A stretch of 64,000 nt of DNA from Branchiostoma lanceolatum (taxonomy: Eukaryota > Chordata > Leptocardii > Amphioxiformes > Branchiostomatidae). Of this stretch, positions 36,221-46,169 are shown piece by piece (the first letter of the stretch is position 1; every line of letters begins with the position of its first letter). The position numbers and the translations under genes were made by a program. The stretch is taken from the NCBI RefSeq assembly GCF_035083965.1, contig NC_089726.1, positions 10,793,501 to 10,857,500 on the forward strand, given 5' to 3'. A model generated the notes under the pieces. That model worked only from the letters and a program-made list of their open reading frames with translations. It did not search any database and had not been told where the DNA came from.

Positions 36221-36665
36221 AGAAATCACTGCACTTCTACTAAAAATGACAATCAAAGTGTCTTGTAATGATAGTAGGTACTAAGTAATGGTCGAATGCA
36301 TCTTCTGTTGATCATTACTGTTTTTCTAGAATCCAATTGCTTGTATCACAAGAGTGCAGATGATAGCATCTACATGTTGTGCCTATCCACATCAGAGCAT
36401 CTCTTGCTTGGAGAAACTGAGAATTTCAAGTCATGAAATGAGAATGATTGATCATGATATTTTACAACTACTGTGTTTGCTTGTATGAAACTTTGATACA
36501 TACTGCTTTACCTTGGTGAATAAGCCGAAATTTAACAAACAAGTAAGCTGGATCAAAAACGTAACAAGGAGAAATGAAAAATGTATGATTTATTGTAAAT
36601 GTCTAACGTAATGATTAAATAATTTCGTAGCTTATAATATATGACTGAGCAAATGCCATACACTT

Positions 36666-36671
36666 AATAAA
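36666..36671 (+). terminator. Candidate distal polyadenylation signal of RBSN
   Basis: AATAAA 1.7 kb after the RBSN stop. If used, the 3' UTR would span the TGCATG cluster. No proof without RNA data. Confidence 0.3.
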
Positions 36672-37169
36672 TCACTTTCAAAAGTTTTTGATCATAACAT
36701 TACATACATCTGTTGCCGACATACAGTAATCAGAAATATGAACGACTTTGAGTACTCAATTCTGTAGCAAGATAGTCGTAAGGAACATGTATCATTCCAG
36801 TAACGTGTGTTGCAGTAGTGATCATTTGATAATACCTGTTTTTATGCTAACTGGTCCCTGGCTGAAGGGCTTGCTTTTATCTAGAGGATACTTCAGTACA
36901 TTTCATTAAACGTGCCAGGCAGCCTTATAGGCAAGAGAGTTGTCAGAGAAAATATCTCTGATGTAACGTTACACGTAATCTTCATGTGGAAAAACTTATT
37001 AAACTACTAGTAATTTAGACATAGTGTGTTTTTAGTTTTCTATGTGAAAATATTTCTACTACAAAGGTTCAGAAGTTAATTTTAGGAAAAGAGGTTCCTT
37101 CATCAAGAAGATTAAGGTGCAGTACACTAGCTGTCGTGCAGTTAGTTGCTCAGCATCTTCAACATAACA

Positions 37170-37440
37170 GGTCAAAAATCATAAAAAAATTGATTCATCC
37201 TTTCCTGTTTCAAGTTCTGCAACTAAACCCTGCAGTTCCAAGGAAGCTGCTAGAAGGCGCTAACTTATGCCACATACTTATGCCACATCTTCAAGAGCTA
37301 TCAACCACAGAGAAATTGAAACCGATAGCTTGTCCAGAACACGAGAAAATCCAGAAATTTTGCTGCAGTACCGAAGAAAGTCGCCAGGGGATCTTTAATA
37401 TATTTTCTTCGATTAGTCAAGACCTGACCACATAGCAAAT
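37170..37440. repeat. Possible dispersed repeat between RBSN and the EgtD-like gene
   Basis: A 99-codon open frame crosses it, but the translation resembles nothing known to me. TTGCTGCAGTACCGAAG resembles TGTTGCAGTACCAAAG of the repeat at 6990-7135, so I read it as non-coding repeat DNA rather than a gene. Confidence 0.35.
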
Positions 37441-37661
37441 TTCAATGACAATATATTCATAGCTACTTAACTACAATCCCTACAAACGCTACCGAAAACA
37501 ACCTTCATGCCGAACTCTTATTTACAGCATATCATTATAAGATTCCCAACCTTTCTAAATCTACCTGTTGTGAAACTGAAAGGTGTTATATTCTCGTATC
37601 CGTCTCTCTAGCTTCTTGCCAGCATCACAAACACATACAGTTTTTATCTTAAGAGAAAGTT

Positions 37662-40600
37662 TTAAACAGTAGGCTTACTGACACCTGCAGGTGCCAGGCA
37701 GATGACACAATAATTGTCCTCATCATTTGTCCACTGGGCATCTACTGCAAAGCCGCTCCTCTCCGCTAGGCTGTGCAGCTGCTTCATGTTCCACTTGCAG
37801 CTGGTGTTCGGCCCCTCGTTGAAATGGATTCTTTCGTCGTCTCGAAAGTCTATGTCGATGCCAAGCTTTTCTGGACCAAAGAAAACATTGGGTTCAAGAA
37901 AATGTGAAAACAGTCAAATCTGCAGAACCAGTCTCCTGTGTGGCATTACGAACATAACATTCGAACAGTGCATAAAACATTGTTCGCATTTGCGACAAGC
38001 GATCATACAATCATAAGCTTTGTCTCGGGCTTATCATAGCGACCTGTGGATAGATACCAATATGGCGGTACTTGTACAACCTAGTCATATGCGTTAACTC
38101 CGTAGATGGGCTTTGCAAATGGCCTGTCCGGTTAGATGTGATGGGGAAGCTGTATATTTTTGACTGTCCAATTTAGTATCCTTTATCATTAATCCATACA
38201 CAACATAAGCCATGCGGGCGAGCCATGGCCTGGATGCCAGACCTCCGATCTCTATAATATCTATCTCAGGGGGGGCTGTTGTAGAATTTCCTTGGGGGCA
38301 TGTTGGTCCTGGAGCCGAGGAGCTGGTCTCTGCAGACCCTGGAAACAGTTTGGCAACAGGCTAGGCGAGCCATTGACGAGGTAAAGACACTCACCAAAGT
38401 GCACCCGTTGTTTGCCGGAACTGCTGAGGGACAGTTGAACATAGCTCGGTGTGTCCCCATCTGCGGGGTTCTCCACAAAGTCGAAGTTGAGCGCAAACAT
38501 CTCATGGTTCATGTCTCCGCCAAAGTCCTGGACATGAGATAGGTGTGGCGGGAGAAGTGAAGAAAAAAGACAGATGACCAAAATTACAAGGTATAGCTCT
38601 ACATCTCCCCGTTTTGAAGGCTAGACTGTTTTAAAAATGAATAACCACTTACATATACCCTCCTTCGTACGTAGACTTCTACTTTTTGGGTTGTTGTAGT
38701 GAGCCCTGTTTTTCAAGGGCTAGGTTCTCTAATGCTGTGGAGTTTCTAGGCACGCGGAAACTATCTTTCCCGGCATTAGAAAACCTGGCCCATGTTGAGG
38801 ATCTCGTATCAGCGCTCATCCAAAAAATAAACGCCGGCGTTCCTAGAAGTTTGCGAAGGAGGCTAAACCACCGACGACTATACCGTCAACGTGTCAGCTG
38901 CCGTATTTGTGACGTACCTTATTCAAACATAAATGTACATATAATGCTATCATAAGCTTATTTGGATAAATTACAGCATGATCGATGTTACCTTGTTTAG
39001 ATCTATATCGGCATACCTGGCATCTCATATATACAGATAGATATCAAGATGTCTCTAACCTTATTAAGACGAGAGATCAGGTTGTCTCGCCATATTGGTA
39101 TCCACTGGTCACCGTAAGCTTGAGATAAAGCCTCTCGGTCTGTGTTCATGTCCACCCCAAGTACGAACCTGTCCTGATCTAATCAACAGTGGGAACAGGT
39201 TTAGAATTCTATATTCATCTTACTGACAGGGGAGAGACTGGGAATGCATGAAGTCCCCCGACTTCATGAAACATCGGGATTTGATTCCGAGAAAAGTTGA
39301 CATGGATGGAGACGTTATCGTTAGCCTGGGTACCATCCTCCATAGTTATCACTAGCTCTCCCTTTTTGCGTGAGAGCCGCGGTCACCACAGAGAATGGTA
39401 CCCAGGCTATGAAGGTGTCCATCGCGAAGTCATTTAAGTTCAGTTCAAAACCTGTACATGTATTCAAAATGTGCTTCTGTGTTGACTGTGTCTTTCCTTC
39501 TAAGGAGCAAACAGTGATTTGTATCAGATCACCTTTCGTTAGAGAAACTGTCAGTGAAGTGTAAATTCAATACAGACATAGGCGCATGAGAAAAGGGTTT
39601 CGAGGGTCGAGCGTTGAGTTTGCATCCACTAGTATGATATTGTGAATGATGACGCGTTAACGAAGTTTATCGTAGTTACAGATTAAAAAGGGACACTGCA
39701 ACGTCGGAAAATCTAATCATGATTCTTTTTATCATCTAAACTACTACATGACTAGTAGGTACCCGTTCTTGAGACGACTGTATACGTACCTCTCTGTAAA
39801 ACTACACATTGCTCAGATATTCATACCGTCTATAGTCTACATACCAGTTAGCTGTGCCCGGATCTCCTGAAGCATCTTCAGCTGCTCGTGGATGGAGACG
39901 TTACCGAGGCTGCTGCCCAGGAACAGCAGTAACTTGGTACCACTTCTAGCGGCAGAGTGTCGCACACCGTCCATGTACAACCCACCGAAGGGCTCCACGG
40001 TTAGACCGGGGTAGTCTCTCTCCAGCTGCCGACCGCAGGTCTCAATAAATTCTGTTTCAGAGGAAGGACAGGTTAGATACTTTGATAGAAATGCGTGATT
40101 GTGAAAACTTTTCTCAGATGACGTGCAATGGTGGTGTTTTTTTTAATACTGTGCTGTTCCAATACGTTATGCAGTAGATGTAGAAAGGCCCACTGCTCCG
40201 CGGGACAGGGAGGTTGAGAAACGTATATTTTGCCTAAAGGACGTAAGAAGCGGTGTGTTTTTTTATGCGCCTATCTGTCCTTACGACCAGGTCGATACTC
40301 TCCAAGCAGAGTATCTGGGTCATTAAATTTGCACCAAAAACACAGCGCTTCTTACGCCCTTATAGCCGAGTTATAATTGATATTGCAACAGATTACTAAT
40401 GATGTAAACTCAAAGCTGACCATCGAAACGCTTTCGTCACCTATTTGCCACGAACTACCGTGGTATTGAGGTGTGCGCTGTTAAACATTGTGTCCAATTA
40501 TCCGAGTGCTACCTGTGATCCCTCTATACTGTTACGTTCGCCATTAGCTAGATGCTTATGGTAAATAATGCTGGGCGTCCGGTGTTCGTAAGATACTGGA

Positions 40601-42992
40601 AGAATGCGGTTTTGCCTACGTTTGGAGCCATCAAGTATCTCTAGGAACACTGACATGTCACCTATCATCAACTCCATTAGCCAACGTTTAAAAGATATTT
40701 ACACTCAAACATTCGTAGCCAAAATCCACAATGGTAATAGAGGTAAATCTTGTAGCAACAAATTACGAACATACCGACTGTTTAAAATGTATGAATGAAA
40801 AATTCTCATACTTCGGATATTCAAACGCAACCAATGCATTTATATTTTTGTTGGGTCTGAACAACCCTTTTATGCGAAACATGATCTGTTCATACATATA
40901 CACATGTACACAGAAGCGAGAAGAAGTTGACTCTATTGGATTAGCTTAGTTTATCACTTTTGTCTACTATGTATGTTTAAGCTATGTATTGTATATATCT
41001 AACTGCATATGTCACATACATACTAGTTAGGTCACATGTTAGACGACCCGTACCTAGCTAAGCCCCTCGGGGCACGAATGTACCATTAAGGTCTTTCATT
41101 CATCCACTAACCTACTCAATGCCATAAATAGAATCCACACCGGACCAAAGAAATAGTCTGATACCTTTTGCTGTGTCCACCGGCACAAACGTGACGTTTC
41201 CGTGCCGCTTCCGCATAGCCTCTATGATCAGTCGGGTTTTGGAGGAAGCAGCACTGCCGAGATCAACAAGAACGGCTGGGGGCGTGACTTTTCTGGCGAT
41301 GTCGTCTGCGTGGGTCTGAAGTATGCTGTACTCGTGCTTCCAGAGTTTATAACTCTTGGATGTTTGTATCACCCTGCAGAAATGAACAGAGCAATGAAAA
41401 CAAAGACGAACTAGAATGGCAACATTTTCGGGAAAATGCAGTATATTCCCCTCCCATTACCATGAAGTCTCTGCATAAATTATGCAAAGGAGGTCGGCAT
41501 TAGCATAATTTATAAACAGGTGTGTTCACCTCTCCTAAAGGTACCTGCATCTGAAATATGACAATCGTAGCCTTTACGGTGAGGGATATGCATAAATTAT
41601 GCAAACGAGGCCCTCATTAGCATAATTTATGGCCAGGTTTTATGACCCTTCCTAATGGTACCTACATCTCAAATATGACATCCGTAGCTTTCATGGTAAG
41701 GATGGTAAGGGAAATACAAGTTTATGCCTAAATTATGCAAATGAGGTCCACATTAGCATAATTTATGGCCAGGTGTAGTCGCCTTTTCTAAAGGTACCTA
41801 CAACTCAAATATGACATCCATAGCTTTTACGGTAAGGAAAAGTCAAGTTTATGGAGACATTATGCAAATGAGGTCCTCATTAGCATAATTTATGGCCAGG
41901 TTTCCTGACCTTTCCTAAAGGTACCTACATCTCATATATGACATCCGTAGCTTTTACGGTAAGGAATATACAAGTTTATGCATTAATTATGCAAATGAGG
42001 TCCGCATTAGCATAATTTTTGGCCAGGTGTGTTCACCTTTCCTAAAGGTACCTACATCTCAAATATGACATCTGCAGCTTTTACGGTAAGGGAAATACAA
42101 GTTTATGCATAAATTATGCAAATTAGGTCCTCATTAGCATAATTTATGTCCAGGTGCATTCACCTTTCCTAAAGGTACCTACATCTTAAAGATGACATCC
42201 GCAGCTTTTACGGTAAGGGAAATATAAGTTTATGCATAAATTATGCAAATGAGGTCCTCATTAGCATAATTCATGGCCAGGTGTGTTCACCTTTCCTGAA
42301 GGTACCTACATCTCAAATATGACATCTGCAGCTTTTACGGTAACGGAAGTACACGTTTCTGCATAAATTATGCAAATGAGGTCCTCATTACCATAATTTA
42401 TGTCCAGGTGCATTCACCTTTCCTAAAGGTACCTACATTTCAAAGATGACATCCACAGCTTTAATGGTAAGGGAAATACAAGTTTATGCATAGATTATGC
42501 AAATAAGGTACTCATTAGCATAATTTATTGTCAGGTGTATTCACCTTTCCTACAGGTACCTACATCTCAAATATAACATCCGTACATTGTAACATAAGGT
42601 ACATATAACTTTCTGCAATACCATTAGTAGAGCTACCACCGCGCATCTACTTGGTTTTTGGCAGAAGAAGAAAGAAGAAGAAGAAGAAGAAGAAGAAGAA
42701 GAAGAAGAAGAAGAAGAAGAAGAAGAAGAAGAAGAAGAAGAAGAAGAAGAAGAAGAACAGGCAAGCAAAAACAATATATCCCCCTTCCCACTGGAAGGGG
42801 AATATAAAATGTTACTCACTCCTCACACAGCTCTGACGCCCGTGTATCGTACATGTACCATAGCGGCACGTATCTGCGTTCAGGGGAAGTCAAGCTCGTC
42901 ACAACTGGCATCAGCTCGGCGGGTACGTGGTACGGGCTGGTCACGTCGTCACTACCGGTTGTAGCTGGGGTTTCGCTGGCTCGGGAACCCAT
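37662..42992 (-). CDS. EgtD-like SAM-dependent methyltransferase (histidine-specific methyltransferase family)
   Basis: Minus-strand exons 42992-42820, 41373-41165, 40051-39845, 39178-39060, 38527-38395 and 37870-37662 join in phase (349 aa, close to the ~320 aa of bacterial EgtD). Recognisable features are LWKHEYSILQTHADDIA, the SAM motif VLVDLGSAASSKTRL (family LVELGSGxSxKT; the second Gly is Ala), LLLFLGSSLGN, VLGVDMNTDREALSQAYGDQ and SCKWNMKQLHSLAERSGF. EgtD makes trimethyl-histidine for ergothioneine. Here the C-terminal substrate motif reads PNTSCKW where EgtD has a Glu-x-Ser-x-Lys pattern, so the imidazole-binding Glu is missing and the substrate may not be histidine. There is no fused FGE-sulfatase-like domain as in fungal Egt1. 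Intron 1 contains a long minisatellite and a GAA tract. Confidence 0.88.
38227..38262. mobile_element. Half of a TAGCCTGG-type foldback element
   Basis: GGCCTGGATGCCAGACCTCC plus GATCTCTATAATAT matches one arm of the element at 3645-3734. The other arm is missing. It lies in an intron of the EgtD-like gene. Confidence 0.5.
39322..39409. mobile_element. Foldback element, TAGCCTGG termini
   Basis: TAGCCTGGGTACCATCCTCC pairs imperfectly with GAGAATGGTACCCAGGCTA. A one-armed relative begins near 4027 (CCTGGGTACCAACCTCCGTA). No clear target duplication. Confidence 0.7.
40234..40363. mobile_element. Foldback element with a TCTCCAAGCAGA piece inside
   Basis: AAGGACGTAAGAAGCGGTGT plus GTTTTT pairs with AAAAACACAGCGCTTCTTAC plus GCCCTT. 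The centre holds TACTCTCCAAGCAGAG, the terminus of the other foldback family, so one element may have inserted in the other. Confidence 0.6.
41464..42590. repeat. Minisatellite of ~127-bp units, nine copies
   Basis: The core CATTAGCATAATTTATGGCC recurs nine times at steps of 124-136 bases. Each unit has an inverted core (ATTATGCAAATGAGG facing CCTCATTAGCATAAT), a CCTTTCCTAAAGGTACCTAC block and an AGCTTTTACGGTAAGG block. Seven units contain a perfect ATGCAAAT octamer. Located in intron 1 of the EgtD-like gene. Confidence 0.95.
42663..42757. repeat. (GAA)n microsatellite
   Basis: About 30 near-perfect GAA/AAG repeats between the minisatellite and exon 1 of the EgtD-like gene; they read TTC on the sense strand of that gene. 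Confidence 0.98.
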
Positions 42993-43267
42993 GATTCGTC
43001 GAAAGGCGATAGGCCACCGAGTTTGTGTGTAAGTCAGGTGCTTTGTTTCAACACTAAAGTCACTAAACAGTGAACTGTGTACTCGGTCCGCTGAAGGAGG
43101 ATTCCCCGGACAATCATATGACACCAAGTATACTGTTTTAAGGCTTTGTTGGAAAGGCACCCATACTCGTAGTCCGCGCAAAGGACAGCGCCGTTACTTC
43201 CGTGTTCTGGTCACAGCTTGCACAAAGGCAGGCGGGAGTAGTTAGTTCGAAGTACAAGGTCACAGAC

Positions 43268-43372
43268 CACAGTATGTTGCCTACGGGGATTTACATGGTT
43301 AAGGACCCCAAACTTCGACGCTTTAGAATTTATAGTAGGGTGGACAAGCAAGGTACAAGATTTTTATATGTT
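43268..43372 (-). repeat. Dispersed repeat, copy 2
   Basis: The reverse complement of this block shares CTTGTACCTTGCTTGTCCAC plus CCTAC, GCGTCGAAG and CATGTAAATCCCCGTAGGC with 5940-6045. Confidence 0.55.
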
Positions 43373-44439
43373 TAACTTCAGGGTACAATTTACAGAATAT
43401 GTGAAAATGGGCTTAATTTTGAAGGCTCGTTCTCTTTTAACAGCCTCTTTTATTTGACGCCCAGCGGAGGTCATCATACTGCAGCCGACTCACGGCAGTC
43501 AGCGGTAACAATATTTAGGCGTGAATTCAAGCCGACCGAACAAACATCGTAGTCCAACTCGTACAGTCTCAAAACTGACGTATTCCTCTACCGTTCACCA
43601 CAGTTTCTGCCCCGATGACGTGCACAGAAGAATACCTACGGCTTTTTCAAGAACTGTAACTTTATACCCGAGCTGTGGTCGTGAATAAATATTGTGTTCT
43701 GCGATTACAAGGAGCTAACTTCGACGTGTCGATAAATAAGTACTTTAAAAAAGCTGGCCTTTTGTCCGGGTTTGTGTGTGTTTAAGGTTTTCTCCAGTTA
43801 TTGAAGCAAAACCTACCAAAGAAAGTCGCTCAAGGGCTGTCGAGTCTTTTAGATGTCGTTTTGTACAAGGCCTGTACGTTTTTACAGAGAAAGGCAGATT
43901 GAACGAGAAAGCAGTTCTGAAGTATCGGGGTTTACTGTCGCTTCAATATTACAGTATATATGACGGTCATTCCTACTTGTAACGTGTGAATAAACAAAGC
44001 AAAGAAACATATCAGTCCTAGTTAGGCTTACTCTCAGTCAGCGAAGCAGGATCGAGTTCATTCAAAACCGGGCGTGTCGGACAATACTCTTTTCAGCGTA
44101 CACTTCATACCCTGAGACCAGCCGAAGAGATCACCTTTGCCTGAACTTTGCCGGGGAACCTCTTCGGTCACCAGACTTCCGTCATTGGCCACCACAAACT
44201 CGAGGGGCTGTCACCGAGCGCACCACGCGCTCCAGCAATTAAATAGACTATGCCAGGCCCAGGACTGAACGTTACAGACGAGGCAGTATACCGTACATGT
44301 TGTTATCCTGTTAAACAGTAGGACAAAAAAAATGTCCACGGCCACATGAAATAAGGTGTATGAGAACGGTTTCTTCAACGTGAATATGTATTTGCTCTGT
44401 TACGTAATAACAATTTGCTAAATTACCTGTGTTATTTTC

Positions 44440-44603
44440 ATGTCTATTTCAATTCTTATATATACTTAAGACCTTAAAACTGTTTTAATGCATAGGTGCT
44501 TTGTTTGTTTGACATAATATATAACGCACTACTAACGTTACATGGGCTGAAGTTCTGTAATTCAGCCCATGGCTGCTAGCCTCCTCTTTTAACAATAAAA
44601 AGT

Positions 44604-44634
<31 letters not shown>

Positions 44635-44690
44635 GTTAATTGATCGACCGATTAATCTATTGATTGATTGATTGATTGATTGATATCATC
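44440..44690 (+). repeat. 3' end of a non-LTR retroelement with TTGA tail
   Basis: Ends in ACAATAAAAAG and a TTGATTGATTGATTGA-type tract (44606-44684). Upstream is a hairpin of ATGGGCTGA and TCAGCCCAT around a 9-10-base loop, reminiscent of 3' hairpins that LINE reverse transcriptases recognise. No open frame upstream. Confidence 0.55.
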
Positions 44691-45617
44691 AACAAATTAA
44701 CGGTCGTTCAAAGCGAAGTTAAAGGCAAGACACAATCTGTTTGGCAAAAGAACGACTCTATTACCCGTAACATAATAGTAGTTAACTATTTCTTATTTAC
44801 TACAGTCATCAACTCATCTGGCGGGTATTCTTCCAAAAGCCTGTTTGTCCAGAATCATAGTGTCACCTGTTATCGGTTCAATAACATGCGATAAGATCCA
44901 CGTGTCTTATGCAATGCTCTGTTCAACTGCCAGCTAGCATGTAGTTTTTTTTATCACCGAGCGTTTTTATCAGTTTATCATATCACATGTGTACGGAAAC
45001 GTCCCGAGTAAACTTATCTCTTTCCGGAGGTGACAAACAGAGGGGATTGAAGCGAACCTGTATGAGCTTTGCGTTTATCTTCAGAGTGAATCTTTGTGCA
45101 CTAATTACCCATATGTAGACTAAGTAAAGGATAAATAAAGATAATCATCCCAGTACGTCCTGGCTATGCATTGTAAGGACCTCATAGCTTGGTGTAGGCA
45201 TCCAAAAGGAATACAACTGTTTGTTACAATGTTCTCCTTTTTTGTAGCCAAGACTGCTTTCTCCGCATCGGTTGACTTTGCGGCCAGTGTTAGGACATGA
45301 TACATATACAGGTCAAATGATTGCTTTCGAGTTAGGATATTGAGCGATCATGCTCAGAAAAAAGGCCATGGAAACAAAGTTCTTCAAAGACGCACAAAAT
45401 GGATGGTTGAATCGTTCGCAAAATGTTGGTAGCCGGCTCCACCTATCCGCACCCTAACATGGAACGTTTGAGTCTTTTCAAGAACTGTTGCAGATATGTG
45501 TATGCGACATAAGCGGATATTACTGTTTGCACTAGACTGCAGATAAAGGTAGTATCACAGGACGTAGATAAAGGCAAACGTTTGCTGTTTCAATAACCAC
45601 CAGGTGCAGATTCTCAC

Positions 45618-45745
45618 GGGGTCGTGTGGCGTGACGCCAGGGTGTTTGGCCCAGAACCCAGCGGCCCCGGGTTCGAATCCCCTGTCGCCACTGATGTTGT
45701 GCGACTTTCCTCTCTCCACTCAGGTGTAAAAATGGGTATATTGTT
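45618..45745 (+). repeat. tRNA-derived SINE
   Basis: A tRNA-like head contains a box-B-like GGTTCGAATCC (45670-45680) and an A-box-like GTGGCGTGACGCCAGG, followed by a SINE body (CTGATGTTGTGCGACTTTCC). The head folds poorly and has no evident anticodon arm, so it is not a functional tRNA. Confidence 0.7.
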
Positions 45746-46169
45746 CTTTGTTAGCGGCACTGTTAAGATAAGTTATGAAAAACTTGAGTGCAGTACCACA
45801 TCGTACTTGTCTGTCCAAAAGCGAATTAAAAAAAAGAGTCTCACGCACCGGTCAACTGTGCTCCATGACAATATTTTGTGTAAAACAGTCCATTTTCATC
45901 GCAAATTTAGTAGTACATGTAGAATTATTAAATTTATACCAATATCTCCGTCGCACAATTATTGGAACTTGATGTTGTTTTCACGGGGCTCGGGCTTTAA
46001 TAAGAAATTATGTATACCCCGTCGTCCATCTGCATTGTAAGCTTTAACAAGCAAATGAGTAACTTATAAATATGGTCTATGCAAAATAGGCAGGAGCATT
46101 GCATAATCATTAAACTATAAGTAGCCCGTACCGTTCTCTTCCCTTCTGTTCTCTGCGGATCCCGTAACG

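Larger units (their letters stand above)
34982..37661. other. 3' flank of RBSN and intergenic DNA
   Basis: Contains the 20-bp minisatellite, the TGCATG cluster, one foldback element, a polyadenylation signal and part of a dispersed repeat (all listed separately). No coding exon recognised. Confidence 0.5.
42993..46169. other. Intergenic region between divergent EgtD-like and hydrolase genes
   Basis: 3.2 kb holding both 5' flanks. Contains a dispersed repeat (43268-43372), a LINE-like 3' tail (44440-44690) and a tRNA-derived SINE (45618-45745). No coding exon recognised. Confidence 0.5.

Noticed and set aside
37136..37435. 99-codon frame on the plus strand
   Set aside because: Resembles no protein I know and partly resembles a dispersed repeat; no acceptor, donor or start context stands out.
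41464..42590. CRISPR array
   Set aside because: Regular ~127-bp spacing is due to a whole-unit tandem minisatellite; there are no unique spacers, and the DNA is animal nuclear.
42550..42836. Poly-Ser / poly-Lys open frames
   Set aside because: Produced by the GAA microsatellite; no splice or homology support.
45618..45690. Functional tRNA gene
   Set aside because: Has a good B box but no convincing acceptor or anticodon pairing, and continues directly into a SINE body.
45624..46040. 138-codon frame upstream of the hydrolase
   Set aside because: It starts within the tRNA-derived SINE and continues into non-coding DNA; no known similarity.
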